Assembly (NCBI GenBank): GCA_963969495.1
Contig: OZ018321.1
Coordinates: 190,844,985 to 190,908,984 of the forward strand
DNA from: Ceratothoa steindachneri
Taxonomy: Eukaryota; Arthropoda; Malacostraca; Isopoda; Cymothoidae
Direction: 5' to 3'
Length of the DNA: 64,000 nucleotides
Shown here: piece by piece, positions 47,560 to 58,694 of the stretch
How the letters are laid out: every line of letters begins with the position of its first letter
Numbering within the stretch: position 1 is the stretch's first letter
Position numbers and translations under genes: made by a program
Notes under the pieces: model-generated
Databases searched by the model: none
What the model was told of the DNA's origin: nothing
Seen by the model: only the letters and a program-made list of their open reading frames with translations

Positions 47560-48650
47560 ATCTTTCGCTTGAGTACGTGCTCTCTGCTATCATATGAAAG
47601 CGAGAGTTTTGCTGCCTTTAGCCTGTCTATCGAGGCCGTCGCTCGCTTGCCACTGGGAAGTTCTAGTTTCTATACTTTCTCGTCGTGCTCGATCACGGTA
47701 ATTGGACAGCATATGGCGCTTCTAACGGCTTACGAATGCAATTTTCTCGAACCCACACTTGCCTCGCATCTCGTGGTTCTTTAGGTACGAACGATTTCGG
47801 CACCGAGTGAGGGTGTCCTTCATATAACTGAGTGGAGTCGATATGTGGATATGTGACATTGTTTTAGCTAAATCATTGATAAATTTGGAATCAGCTTTCG
47901 ATGAGGGGGACGAAACTAAGTGCTTTGGACAGAGAGGGGTTGTTCCTGTAACTGCTGTGAAAGCGAGAAACCAGAATCGTTCGGCAACGAACGAATGCCC
48001 AAAACAACAATTGTTAGGGCCATCAACCATCCTTGCCGACTAGCCATTATGGAACTCTTCGGAGTCATGTGTGCACTTTCTACAATCCCGTTTGAGGTTG
48101 GCGTTACGCCGTGGCTCAGAGACGATGAAAACCAACAAGGGAATACATTTCTTTGAAAAACTCAGATTCGAATTGGGTACCTCTGTCTGTTATTACATAT
48201 AATGGGACCACAAACCTGGAAATACATCCGTCTAAAAAGGATAAAGCAACCTTTGCAGCACTAATGTCTGGGATCGTTAATCCTTCTATCCAGCTTGTGG
48301 TTCGGTCCTTGCAGGACAGAAGGTAGTGGTTATTCTACGGGTAGTACTACACAGGCAGTCTGGACGGTAGCAGTGGGCCAACGATGTCGATGTGCACCGT
48401 CTCAAACCTTGACGTGGGAATATTGATAGGCAAAATTGGAGATTTAGTGTGGCGATTAATCTTGGAAGCTTGGCACGAGGGGTATTTTCCTGCTCAGGAT
48501 AGGATATCCCTGTCCATAGTTGTCCAGAAATATCTCACCTTGATCAGCGAATAGATGCCTTAACTCCAGGATGAGATAAGTTATATAATTGCTCGAAAAT
48601 TACTATCCTGAAAGTTGTAGGCACAAATGGTCGTGGGTATTTAGATGTTA
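47560..48650 (-). pseudogene. Gypsy integrase remnant
   Basis: On the minus strand, in shifting frames: YNLSHPGVKASIR (zinc-domain end, normally NLSHPGIKAT) near 48560-48590, traces of the catalytic core to 48050, then the frame 47722-48030 with KADSKFINDLAKTMSHIHIS and KDTLTRCRNRSYL. Near 47640-47720 lie VIEHDEKV and KLELPSGKRATASIDRLKAA, the C-terminal chromatin/DNA-binding end. The integrase joins cDNA to the genome. The D-D-E residues cannot be traced in the core. Confidence 0.75.
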
Positions 48651-49340
48651 CTTCGCACCATAGTGAGCGTCCCCATGAAAATGAAATGATTTTAATCCAG
48701 ACCGTAATGACTTCATTTTTTCGTCATTTTTCTGTGCTATTGCCAGAGATCGCGAGTAAAATGAGTCAATTTGGACAAAATTTACGTTCCGTGAATGGCA
48801 ATCAGCAACTACGCTATCTTGACCACGTACGTACGCTGCATCGCTAACATATTCCAAGATCACCGTCCAATTACATTGCTGCCTGTCTGTTTTAGCACAC
48901 AATGGCGAATAAAAGGCTGACACCAGAGGTTTGTGGTCCGTGTACAATGATACATGACGACCTTGGATCATGTGCCGGAAATGGATCACGGCAAGATACG
49001 CCTCTAAGAGTTCTCTATCATAGGAGTAAGCATGTTATGTCTTGCTCAACGTGCTCGAGAAAAAGGCCGCGGGTTGCGGGGGTCTATTTACCATTTAGTG
49101 AAGGGCAACACCTACCGCGTATCGGGAGGTGTCCGTCTATAACTGATATGGCGAGTCGTTAGGTAGCGGGTAACATAGCTTGATTGAGTTTGTCAGAGCT
49201 ACTTGAGTGGCATTTAATGCTTCCCATGCAGCAGCATCCCAGATGAGCTCACGAGCCTTGGGGTGAATTCGCGCGAGCTCAGTTAAAGGTGTCACGATTG
49301 CAGCAAAATTCGGTATCATCCTTCTATAGTAACCTAGCAT
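48648..49340 (-). pseudogene. Gypsy RNase H and RT connection
   Basis: Frame 49137-49340: MLGYYRRMIPNFAAIVTPLT, then ELIWDAAAWEALNATQVAL, the RT-RNase H junction. Frame 48648-48989: HFRHMIQGRHVSLYTDHKPL, VSAFYSPLCAKTDRQQ, ILEYVSDAAYVRGQDSVVAD. The TDHKPL and D-S-V-V-A-D motifs belong to the Ty3 RNase H, which removes RNA from the hybrid. The region between (48990-49137) is frame-shifted. Confidence 0.85.
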
Positions 49341-50157
49341 GCCCAGGTCCCTTGTAATCCGTTGGTAATGGCATATCGCTGATCTCCCTTATCTTATTAG
49401 GTGGCGGGAAAATTCCTGCAACCGAAATACGATGGCCCAGGAAATTGATTTCTTCTATCATAAACTCACATTTTTCCATTGATATGTGTAGATTGTTTTA
49501 CGCCAGGATTTTGGAAAACTTGGTCTAAATGATCTCAATGGTCATTAATACTGTCTATCTATATACACAGAGACGAACTCCAATCCAGTGGTGGCCCTTA
49601 GCTAAAATTAGTGGGGGTGCTGCATCAAAAAAGATTTAGCATTGTTTTAATATTGTGTAAAAAGAAATAAACATGATAAAACTTGATAAAGTTGATAAAA
49701 TCTTAAACAGAACAAAATCAAACATTTTATACTTACTAATAGCCTAAATTGTTACAGTTCAAGCTTGATCCATTCATTTAAAAACGAAATCCATTCTTCT
49801 TGTTTTATGAAGATGATTTGCCATACTCTGGATTTTTACCAAAGGATACCATTCCGGCTTCATAATCACGTTTAGTGATCGGAAATCAGCAACCACTCTG
49901 TAATCGCTCAGAGTCTTCTTCGACACCATGGGAATGAGTGAGGCCCAAGGCGGTTTTGACGGGCGCAACACCCCTTCTTCAATAGAGATTCGAACGTTGG
50001 TGTGGCAACTTGTAATTTCTCCATTGAAAGAGGCCTCGGTCGCGCGAAGGTCCGTGGGGGCACTGCCGGTTTCGAGTGTCTGTACTACGGAGTTAGACTG
50101 TGGAGAACTGGCATCGACAACTGTAGGGTTGTAGAAACACTCATATTTTTTTAACAC
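49341..50157 (-). pseudogene. Gypsy reverse transcriptase, catalytic centre lost
   Basis: Frame 49774-50157 begins MLKKYECFYNPTVVDASSPQ and includes EEGVLRPSKPPWASLIPMV, KKTLSDYRVVADFRSLNVI and WYPLVKIQSMANHLH (RT fingers and first palm strand). At 49380-49540 another frame gives LHISMEKCEFMIEEINFLGH and the following connection. Between 49550 and 49780, where YxDD should lie, there is AT-rich non-coding sequence starting with CAGTGGTGG at 49586, a transposon-terminus motif. The active site was therefore replaced by an insertion with deletion. Confidence 0.82.
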
Positions 50158-50159
50158 TG

Positions 50160-50600
50160 GGGTGGTATGTGCGGGGAATCATTAATAATTAGCAATATTA
50201 CCGGTTCCTTGGACTGTTTTACTTTGGAAACGAGCCTCGTCTGATTGTCAATAAGGATGCCGCGCGCACAATCCACTAAAAAATTAAAGTGCCCCAGAAA
50301 ACCGACTCCCAATAGGGCGATGTGGCATCAGACAAAACGAATGTCCATCTAAATGAGCGAAGCAGACTAGGAATAACTATTTCCACCTGTACTTCACTGT
50401 GAACCTTTATTTTACCTCCATTGGCAGTTGCAATATTCATACTGGACTCTCATATTTTTACACGACCTCACCAAACTGAAAGGAATTATAGACACTTGCC
50501 CCTGTATCGATTAGGAATTCACATTTTTTATTATTTAATTTTGCAGCGACACTAAGCAAAGTTGGCATGCCGGAAGTCACAATCACAACGGAATGCCGTT
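50160..50600 (-). pseudogene. Gypsy aspartic protease
   Basis: The minus strand reads CEFLIDTGASVYNSFQF, with the catalytic D-T-G-A at 50497-50508. ANGGKIKVHSEVQVEIVIP and LLRSFRWTFVLSDATSP follow (the flap and core of gypsy proteases). Frames shift at about 50420 and 50300. The protease would cut the polyprotein. It lies directly upstream of RT as expected. Confidence 0.8.
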
Positions 50601-50822
50601 TTAGTTTTGCGAGGAGGCCGGCGAGGATAGTCTGGAGGATGGTTGCATTTGCACCTCTTCACTCCGCCTTGGCCACCTACACCATGGTTTACAAAATTTG
50701 GCACTCGCACCGAAATATAAGTGTGACCAACATACTACAGGCCTTTGATTACCGCAAAAATGTCTAAATCCCATTAGTATATTTCTCGAACTATCACCGC
50801 TATATTTACGACTGTCATCAGG

Positions 50823-50992
50823 CAGTGCCGGTTTAACCTAGTAGCCCATTTAGCACGTACTATGGGCCCCACGCTTCAGGGGGCATCGCAGGGATGTAAA
50901 AATTAGTAATAATTAAGTTTTTGCCCTTAGGCACAGAGACCGAGACAAAATAATTATTCATCTTCCAGATTTTTTATATTATTATTATTATA
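50823..50992 (+). mobile_element. Short retroposon (SINE-like) with trinucleotide tail, copy 2
   Basis: Starts CAGTGCCGGTTTAACCTAG, shows GCACGTACTATGGG, then GGGATGTAAAAATTAG and AATAATTAAGTTTTTGCC, and ends TTATATTATTATTATTAT. It is the direct counterpart of 3332-3504 (minus strand). It is inserted in the gypsy gag-protease junction. Confidence 0.7.
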
Positions 50993-51412
50993 CATGATAT
51001 TAAATACCCTCAAGGACGAGGTAAGAGTCAGTATGGGTCAAAAAAGATTTAACCCTCTCTCTCTCTAATGAGTATTGAGTACGAGTTACTGAGGAAAATT
51101 AGCATGTCAAAGATAATTGAGGAGTTTTCTGTTGCCAAATCTCGTAAGTGTTTCATATGAGCCACGTAACTATTTGGTGTGCACTCAGTTCAGCAAATAG
51201 TTCCAAGCTTCTCCAAGGCAGCACAAATAGTCTACTGGCTAAGGAAGCTACTGGTATACACAGTATTGTTCTTTAAAAAGGAATAAAAAGTATACAAAAT
51301 AAAACCCTCTTTTTTAGTTGAGTCCTCCCAGCCATACGAGCAGTTCTTTTAAATTCCTCAGATAATTTTAATTTTTCCCTCTTTGCAAAGGAAAATGGGG
51401 GTGAGGGGAGAT

Positions 51413-51414
<2 letters not shown>

Positions 51415-51459
<45 letters not shown>
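51415..51459. repeat. (TA)n array 11
   Basis: About 45 bp of TA inside the gypsy gag. It is bordered on the right by family A in minus orientation. Confidence 0.95.
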
Positions 51460-51461
<2 letters not shown>

Positions 51462-51560
51462 ATGGGGTCCCCGCTGTTCCTTGTGCTACGCGCCTCGCAG
51501 CTCCTTATACCGGCCCTGCTATCGGGGTACGCACCCATAGGCACTGAACGCGTACTATTT
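51460..51560 (-). repeat. Dispersed repeat family A, copy 2
   Basis: Reverse complement of the sequence at 1510-1576: GGAGCTGCGAGG, CGTAGCACAAGGAACAGC, then TA repeats. It is inserted in gypsy gag, so it moved after the gypsy element. Confidence 0.6.
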
Positions 51561-52230
51561 ATATATTGTATATGGTTGGCCTGATTACTACTCCTATCAT
51601 TCACACTTAACCCACCTATATTAGGAAAACGAGTTAGCACACCTTTCGTTTCTGATACCACTAGTTTTCCTAGTTGGGCGAGGGTTAATTCCTTCTGGGT
51701 AGCGATGATGAGCGCGATGTTCGGAGGCTAGGACCGAATGAGCTTGTGCTTTACTTGTTTTTCCCCAACTCCGATTTGCAGGGCTGTTTTCCTTAATTCT
51801 TCCATATTAACCGATGGTCAACTAATAAGTGGAGAGGATGCTATGAACTTCTCGAATAATTCCGGTTTGGTCCTCTTGAAAAGTCTAACCATTTCTGACT
51901 TAAGAAGTTGTTAATTCTGTGATGCCAGAACTGTAGCTGGAAGGCGGTCGAGAGTTTCGGGAAGTAGCGCAGCCAGGATATGAGAAAAATTCGTTTTTTT
52001 CAGATTTATTCTTGAGATGTGAAATTGTGCTTCTACTATCTTGAACCATCCTGATACTGCTGTTTCATAAAAAAACCGGATGGCTTGATGGTGATCGCAT
52101 TTGCGACTTCTGTTTCCCTGAGTTCCGCTCGTTGCTTGTTTTGTGAGTCCATTTTATGATGCCTCTCCATGTTTGATCAAAATGAGTCACCAGTTATAGC
52201 AGGTCCAACGGTCACCAGTTATAGCTCTGT

Positions 52231-52970
52231 TGTAATTGACCTATTAGTTATTGGTTACCAGTTTGTAGGGGGTAGTTAGTTGTCAGGAGACGGTTGGCTA
52301 AATGTTCACTAGGAAAGGTCGACTTGGCGATCTCCCATCCAACTACTAACAAGGCGCACTGTTAGGCAATGATACAGTTTGGGTGGAGCTTACTCATCTA
52401 ACTGTTTATTTGTGTGTAAACAAATTTCGAGAATAAGATTACGTGTCTCGCAGCTCAGTGATATTAAATAAAGGTCTCCATCTTTCATGTTTTCAGCTCA
52501 GTGTCAATGACTGCACCTGCTTCGACGTTTGTATGTACAGATGTGGCATTTCCCAGAATGTGCGTGACCCCAAAATGGTCCGACAGATACTACGGGAACC
52601 ACCCTTCTGTGTGTGACCGCGTGTGCGCATGTAAGTGTGCATGCGTGCGGATGCATAAGCGTGTGAGCGCGTATGCGTGTCAAAGACTCAAATTCATTTT
52701 GCTTATAGCCCTTTACAAGAACAGTATGTATTATTATTTACATGACCAAATGTTATATATTATTATTTACATGACCAAATGTTACATGTTTTATTTACAT
52801 GACCAAATGTTATATATTATTAATTACATGACAAAATGATATATATTTTTAGATTACTTTCATGTGCATAATTATGTGCGTGCCCATTTCAAGCCTTTAT
52901 AGGATTCATATGACACTCATCTGTGAGCCTTCATTGTCAATCATATTTCACCTTGCAATGAGATACTACA
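52231..52970 (-). repeat. Gypsy 5' LTR (~740 bp)
   Basis: Direct repeat of 46065-47044. It contains four tandem units of 28 bp (TATTTACATGACCAAATGT-type) at 52733-52850 where the other LTR has two. Immediately after its coding-strand end (…TTACA) comes AGCTATAACTGGTGACC, where a TGGTGAC primer-binding site would be expected. A second similar TATAACTGGTGAC stands 28 bp further. Confidence 0.88.
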
Positions 52971-53155
52971 CAACCTAGTAAGAAAATTCACTCTGCTGCC
53001 CTGCCCCTCTGGTACTCAGTTGGGAGCTGTGACCTTTGGGCATTGACCGTCCACTGGTTAACTTCTGGTCTATGTGGGAACACCACTTTTTAATGCACCC
53101 AGGATGGAGACATGCAAAGTCAGAATACCAGAGATAAGAGGAGCAGGTGGTAGAG
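52971..53155. other. No gene recognised
   Basis: Short flank between the gypsy element and the first duplicated block. Confidence 0.4.
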
Positions 53156-53462
53156 GACCAATGACACCTGATTAAAAATAAAGTCATTGGTCACAGGGTA
53201 CAAAATTTTCGTGTTTTGGTATATAGGTCATCATTTTATAGGTGTGGTGATTCTAGTGTGCATGCGTTTGTAGAAGTTGGGTGCGCTGTAGTGGTGAGTG
53301 AAGTGGTAGAGTGTAGTGTGGCAGGTATCGAACGCTTGGGGGCAGTAGGCCTACTTTTCTCTTCCAGTTAAATTTGTTTTGACTCCCAAAGTTTCTCAAG
53401 GGTAATACGCTTTTATGCTGGGATCCTAAAGGTACCTCGGTAATCATGGGTTAAAGAAAAAG
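53156..53462. repeat. Duplicated block A, copy 1
   Basis: Nearly identical to 55288-55595. Both begin ACCAATGACACCTGATTAAA and share CATGCGTTTGTAGAAG, GGCAGTAGGCCTACTTTTC and AAGGGTAATACGCTTTTATG. They are direct repeats 2.1 kb apart. Confidence 0.9.
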
Positions 53463-54208
53463 GACTATCGTGGTATAGGAAGGACCGAGTGATGGCTGGA
53501 GTTTGTACGTATGGGTTGTTTACGTACGTCAAAACTCCACGATTACGTTTTATCTCTAAGAGTGCTATATATTTTTTATTATTGTTGATTATTTTAATCT
53601 GATTATTATTTATTCTTTAGTCTTTGAGGGTTCCTAGTGCCTTGCTTAGCGTTTCGAGGATTGTATAAAATTTGTTTAAAAAAACTAAAACTTTAATTAA
53701 AAAGAACATGAACCAACGCAATTTAACACCTTAAATAGACAGAAATAAATTCACAAATTTAAGTAAGGCTATCTAAAATGAAATACTTGAAATTATAGTG
53801 ATGGTTGACCCGCAGCTCACTTTAATATAAAAAAAATGCAAACGGATTTTACTGAAACGGATAACAGGGTTTAAATACCTTTATAGATTACTACTAGAAT
53901 TGGGTTTGAGTCTGACCTTGAACTCAATGGTTACGTCACCTCAGGAATGTTGTTGCTGGGATGACGCATGACGCTTGTCCAGATGTAATCGTATAGGAGA
54001 AATAGCTTTGAAGCCACAAAGGACTTTAGGGCGTGTGGCAGATGGAGACACACACGCCTTCGGTAGGAAATGATCTCGCCACGGGACAGTGAAAGAATGT
54101 TTCTTTCTTCTCTTTGGGATACTCGGGAGAAATTCGCACTGGCGAGCGATGAGTCAATGCTTGAATCCTTTGACTCAAGAGAGTGCTGGAGGAAGTTTAC
54201 TCGGGGGT
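53463..54208. other. No gene recognised
   Basis: AT-rich to about 53900, then more G/C-rich up to the tandem duplication. Confidence 0.4.
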
Positions 54209-54525
54209 CTTCCTCAAGGGCGATGACTACCTCTGCGCTTTTGAATACACCAGGACAGGAGGGGGGGGGTTCTCTGACGAGAGTAAGTTGAACTTGCTTC
54301 TTAAATCAAGTTAACTTAAAGTTCAGTGTGACCACCAGGAACTGACTCGAGGATGAGCTTCTTCTTAGTTCCGGTATTCCTCAAGGGCGAGGACTATCTC
54401 GGTGCTTTGGGATACACCAGGATAGGGGGGTTTCTCTGACGAGAGTTAGTTAAACTTGCTTCTTTAATCAAGTTAACTTAAAGTTTGGTGTGACCACCAG
54501 GAACTAGCTCCGGATGAGCTTCTTC
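54209..54525. repeat. Tandem duplication, unit ~166 bp, 2 copies
   Basis: TTCCTCAAGGGCGA starts at 54210 and 54376. Both copies contain ACACCAGGA.AG, TCTCTGACGAGAGT, TCAAGTTAACTTAAAGTT and TGTGACCACCAGGAACT. Confidence 0.9.
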
Positions 54526-55002
54526 CTAATCCCTTCTGTTGGTAGCCCGGGCCTCTTGCCGGGGACTTCGTCGCCTTGCTGACTAACGATATTTGCTTTT
54601 ATACGTCGCCACCCCCACTGGAGCAGGGGCAGGAGGGGGAATGCGTGGACATGCCGCATGAAGTCTCCTCCTCCAACGGTTTTTCTCAGTGCGTCGTACA
54701 GCTGGCCCGGAGGGACCTTCTGGCTTTAGGGCGACGCTCCTCTAATTTCGCCTATGCGGTGAAATTGAATATCACCTCTTAGGGGAAATCTTGCTGTTGT
54801 ACCTGATGTTAGGGTCTCGGGTCCTGACCTGAGCTGATTAGCGCATTATGTGGTTTGGGGTGGCCGTTCAACTTTTCATCGGGACGAGGGGCGAGAGGGG
54901 GGCGGTTAATTGGTGGGGCTACGGTGTCTACACTGTCAGGGCGCTGTGGTTAACGACCAGAGGCTCACTTGTAAGGGAGGACGGCATCTATTTCCTCACA
55001 GA
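54526..55002. other. No gene recognised
   Basis: G/C-richer stretch with a plus-strand frame (54576-54782) that has no domain. Confidence 0.35.
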
Positions 55003-55250
55003 CTCGTAAGGAAAGCTGCGATAAGTAGGCTTTATTCTTAGCTAGGGCCTACCAAAATGAGAGCACACGGGACAGTTCGAATCCTACGCGGTTGTATGTA
55101 AGTTTTCCGTTAATGTTAGATAGCTGAGTCTAAGGCGGCAGGACTTAAGGATGAAGGAACGGATTCGTGACGCTAATAATAACAAAATAACAAGTTATCT
55201 ATATTGACAGACGACCTAACTGATTATCTCGCTATCTTGTCTCCTTTTTT
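55003..55250. repeat. Duplicated block B, copy 1
   Basis: Matches 55597-55845 through GATAAGTAGGCTTTATTC, GTAAGTTTTCCGTTAATG, AGATAGCTGAGTCTAAG and GAACGGATTCGTGACGCTAA. Confidence 0.9.
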
Positions 55251-55287
55251 CGATGTTTGTGTTTAATATATATAGGCCTCTGATTGA

Positions 55288-55595
55288 CGACCAATGACAC
55301 CTGATTAAAAATAAAGTTATTCGTAACAGGGTATAAAATTTCCGTGTGTTCGTATATAGGTCATCATTTTATAGGTGTGGCGATTCTGGTATGCATGCGT
55401 TTGTAGAAGTTGGGTGCGCTGTAGTGGTGAGTGAAGTGGTAGAGTCTAGCGTGGCAGGTATCAAACGCTTGGAGGCAGTAGGCCTACTTTTCTCTTCCAG
55501 TTAAATTTGTTTTGACTCCCAAGGTTTCTCAAGGGTAATACGCTTTTATGCTGCGATCCTAAAGGTGCATCGGTAATCACGGGTTAAAGGAAAAG
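55288..55595. repeat. Duplicated block A, copy 2
   Basis: Direct repeat of 53156-53462. It is followed without gap by block B copy 2, giving the order A ... B A B. Confidence 0.9.
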
Positions 55596-55845
55596 GACTC
55601 GTAAAGAAAGCGGTGATAAGTAGGCTTTATTCTTAGCTTAAGCCTACCAAAATGGGAGCAAAGGGAACAGTTCGAGTCCTACGTGGCTGTGTGTAAGTTT
55701 TCCGTTAATGTTAGATAGCTGAGTCTAAGGAGGCAGGTCTTAAGGATGAAGGAACGGATTCGTGACGCTAATAATAACAAAATAGCAAGTAAGCTATATT
55801 GACAGACGACTTATCTGATTATCTCGCTATCTTAGTTTCCTTTTC
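55596..55845. repeat. Duplicated block B, copy 2
   Basis: Direct repeat of 55003-55250, directly after block A copy 2. The B-A-B series suggests an unequal-crossover product of a longer A-B unit, possibly LTR-derived. Confidence 0.9.
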
Positions 55846-55858
55846 CATATATATCTGC

Positions 55859-55861
<3 letters not shown>

Positions 55862-55921
<60 letters not shown>
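55862..55921. repeat. (TA)n array 12
   Basis: About 60 bp of TA. Family B in minus orientation borders its right edge. Confidence 0.95.
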
Positions 55922-55923
<2 letters not shown>

Positions 55924-55965
55924 TTCTCGTTTCCAAAGGACGTGACCTCTTTTCATTTGACCTGG
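55922..55965 (-). repeat. Dispersed repeat family B, copy 1
   Basis: The complement reads CACGTCCTTTGGAAACGAGA, then AGTATATA. It matches CGCGCCCCTTGGAAGCGAGA, then GGCATATA at 63452-63490. Both run into TA repeats. Confidence 0.5.
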
Positions 55966-58139
55966 GCGCGAGGCGGAGCTAAAGATCAGAACTATGTTCA
56001 TCGGTATCTGCGTCTAAAGAAACTACATCTTTTTCCAAGTTGGGCCTATATCCTGTATCAGAGAAACTATTTTGCATTTCACAGGTCATCGAAAATTTTA
56101 ACCGGTCAAAGCAAATATCACCCTGTATTTGTTCAGTTTGTCTCTGCTATCTATTTTTGAGATAGTTTCGTCTGTCAGCTATTTCTTAGCCTGCGTATGT
56201 TTGTAACCGCGTGGAAAGTCTGGCTGTCCGCCTTGCTCGACTCATACTTTTCTAAATAAATATACAATTGTGATTGTCGAGGATTGAGTGAGTGGGTAAT
56301 CCCAGTCCCACTTCCTGGACAAATATTTTATTACCGCACCGAAGTGAAGCGGGGGTGAAGCGTATCCAATACACCTACCTTAGCCACTTCTGGTGAATAA
56401 GAATAACACCAGTACGTACCCTTTTGATCAAAACTAAGATGATGATCCCTTGAGTATGTTCCCCACTCAGTAAAAGCCAACCATGGCTGGGTTGGTGGAA
56501 TATTGAGATTTAAGCCGAGTGTATTGCTTAATAATTGCTAAAGGATCGTCCAAATTAGATAAACACACAGATACAAAAATAATCTTTAATGTACAGGAAT
56601 TTGAAATAAGCAAGAGCGTATATAAATATAAATAGGATTAATCTTGCACTGAATAAATAAGTCTACAAAATGTCGTGGGGATCACTTGCAGATTACTCAC
56701 TGGGATGTAAGCGTCTTAATGACACCAGACAGAACGAAGGGAATATTATTATTGAGTTAAAAACTGAATTAAGTAAACACTTCTAATATTCGAAGGTATG
56801 GGCTCAGGATGAGAATTCTAGTTCACAAATAAACCGGTGAAGTTAGGGGAGGGGATAATTCAATTAACGATACCTTTGAGTTCGTAAGTGTTTTTGAAGG
56901 GGGAGGCGTGGTGAAGATCTTCTGGTGACGATGATCGCACCTAGTCCGGCCGTCCGAGGTTACCGAATGAGAGGGTAATCCTAGACCGGTGAGATGCTGA
57001 TCCTTTGCCGGACCACGAAGATGAGCCACACGGTTACTCAAATCGGACTTCTTCCTTGAAGTACCTGCCCAATTATTCGGCTCCTGGAGGGGGTAGCCAA
57101 AACTGATTACCTAGCTACGTCTAGGGTAATCCGCAGAGGAAGGTCCTGTCTAACCTCAGACTCTGAAGATGCGGGAGGGGGGGGCGCTGCGAGAAGTTTA
57201 GCACATACAAGTAATGTGACGGCAACAACCAATTCCCTGAGAAGTTCCTTCCTTGTAGTGAGCGAACGGTTTCCTATGTGGATCGAGTTTCACGAACTAG
57301 ACGTAGATCCAAGAGCTTCTGCCTGATTCCAGGTAGAAGTCTTCCTTTTCTTTCTCTCACGAGCTGAATTGAGAGAAAGAGAATCAAATTCTCGTAAAAT
57401 CCGTATCGTCGCGCGAAAGTCCTTTTTTCATCTTTGGGCCGACGGTATTTCTTTCACGCCTTCGAGCCATCTCGGAGTTTACGGCGGTGCGAAAAAAGGC
57501 GACGGAGAATTCGAGGCTTGAGGTGCGTTTAGAGATACGAGAGGGCACGCAGCTGGTGTCGGAGTGTTTCTGCATACACCTATGTACGCGGTATTTAGAC
57601 TTCTACAGTGATATAGTATTTCTCTCTATTTTACATTGGTTCACTACCTATTACATGACATATTATTTCATTAATTAATTAATAACCAATTTCAGGATTT
57701 CATAAATCCACCGGGCGCCCATTTGTAGAGTTCTTCGCTAGGCCTTCCTATCCTGCAATTTTGGTGCCACAGGTAAACTTAAAAAGAATCGATTACGTTC
57801 TTATTGCCCTTTCAAGTCTTTTTTTTCTGTACATACGAAAATGATTTAAATATTATTTGATAACAGTTTTAAGTACCTTTAGTTCATTCCTGGCTATTTT
57901 CTTTAAATTGCAACACATTTTAACGGGAAATATTGTCCCACTTGTTATATTTAATAACCATATTCTCCCAATACACGCGAAATAAAATTTTGTTACGTAT
58001 ATATATTCAGTGCCATAAAAGTAGGTGCTTCTTTTTAGTTTACTTAATTTGAGTATGTGAATAGTTAAAATAATAAAGGGATAGCTAAAGGTGATATTAG
58101 GCAAAGCGATTTTGGCATAGTGGATGGGTGGTTTTTTAT
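55966..58139. other. No gene recognised
   Basis: About 2.2 kb with no frame or repeat I can assign. A G/C-rich part covers 56800-57350. Frames at 57384-57678 and 57853-58143 look like chance openings. Confidence 0.35.
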
Positions 58140-58144
58140 TCATG

Positions 58145-58694
58145 GAGCTGCAGATTTTGAATCTAAAACTGTAATCTCATCAATATCAGTTCTGGGAATC
58201 TTCGTTGCGCTTATTTTATTTGAAATATCAATTCTTTCATTTAGAAACTGTGTAATACAAAAAAGTAGACTCCTCATGAAAATAGATTTAAAAACATTCA
58301 ATGGAGAACTAGAACTATCTACCTTAGCTATAACAATACCCGATTTTTCTTCTGGAATGGAAAACTTTGGAGTAAAGCCAGAATTACTTGCTGTCTATAT
58401 TATTTCATTGTTTTCGTTAGAAGTTGATGATCTTCCAGGAGTATAAATAAGCAGGTCTATTTTATTTGATTGTAACTGCATATATTAGGGCTCTTCATTT
58501 TCAAAAGAAGAGAGAGAAACATCGGACCGGGTCCTGTTTAAGTTGTCTAGTTCATGTTCTTTGTCTAAATCAGACTCATCATAAACACTTTCAACATCAG
58601 TATGATCAGAAGTGGGAGATGATTCTTCTTTGGCTGCATTATACTGCGTACTCTCAGAAATTTTATATATTGTGATTCGTCTCAGATTTAACAT
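58145..58694 (-). pseudogene. Decayed reading frame with acidic N-terminus, possibly piggyBac-like
   Basis: One minus-strand frame of about 183 codons has a single internal TAA at 58485-58487. It begins MLNLRRITIYKISESTQYN, then an acidic Ser-rich stretch (SDHTDVESVYDESDLDKEHE). After the stop come SGFTPKFSIPEEKSG, SSSSPLNVFKSIF and FCITQFLNERIDI. An acidic tail followed by an F-T-x(n)-P-L-(N/D)-x-F-x-x-F block recalls the start of piggyBac-type transposases, but the match is loose. No catalytic Asp block is visible and the frame ends at a TGA near 58141. Confidence 0.3.

Larger units (their letters stand above)
50601..52170 (-). pseudogene. Gypsy gag, split by insertions
   Basis: The start at 52170 (MERHHK, then MDSQNKQRAELRETEVANAI in frame) lies 60 bp after the 5' LTR. 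The N-terminal capsid part TIKPSGFF and later frames run to about 51660. The C-terminal Cys motif appears at 50660-50760 as NQRPVVCWSHLYFGASAKFC followed by KPWCRWP, the C..H..C..C nucleic-acid-binding box of this gypsy group. Between 50770 and 51660 sit a SINE-like copy (50823-50992), family A (51461-51560) and a TA array. Confidence 0.75.
46065..52970 (-). mobile_element. Ty3/gypsy LTR retrotransposon with both LTRs
   Basis: Two direct repeats bound the element: 46065-47044 and 52231-52970, both opening near TGATA/TGTAAT and ending CTACA on the plus strand (TGTAG...TTACA on the coding strand). Inside, the minus strand runs gag, protease, RT, RNase H, integrase, the Ty3/gypsy order. Total is about 6.9 kb. 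It is inactive: stops and shifts throughout, an insertion in gag-protease (TA array and a SINE-like copy), and loss of the RT centre. No env-like frame was recognised in 47045-47560. A 4-5 bp target duplication was not identified. Confidence 0.9.

Noticed and set aside
47045..47560. Possible env gene of the gypsy element
   Set aside because: No open frame, signal peptide or membrane segment can be supported after the integrase.
52501..52839. 112-codon frame with YLHDQM repeats
   Set aside because: It lies in the gypsy LTR and reflects the 28-bp tandem units, not a gene.
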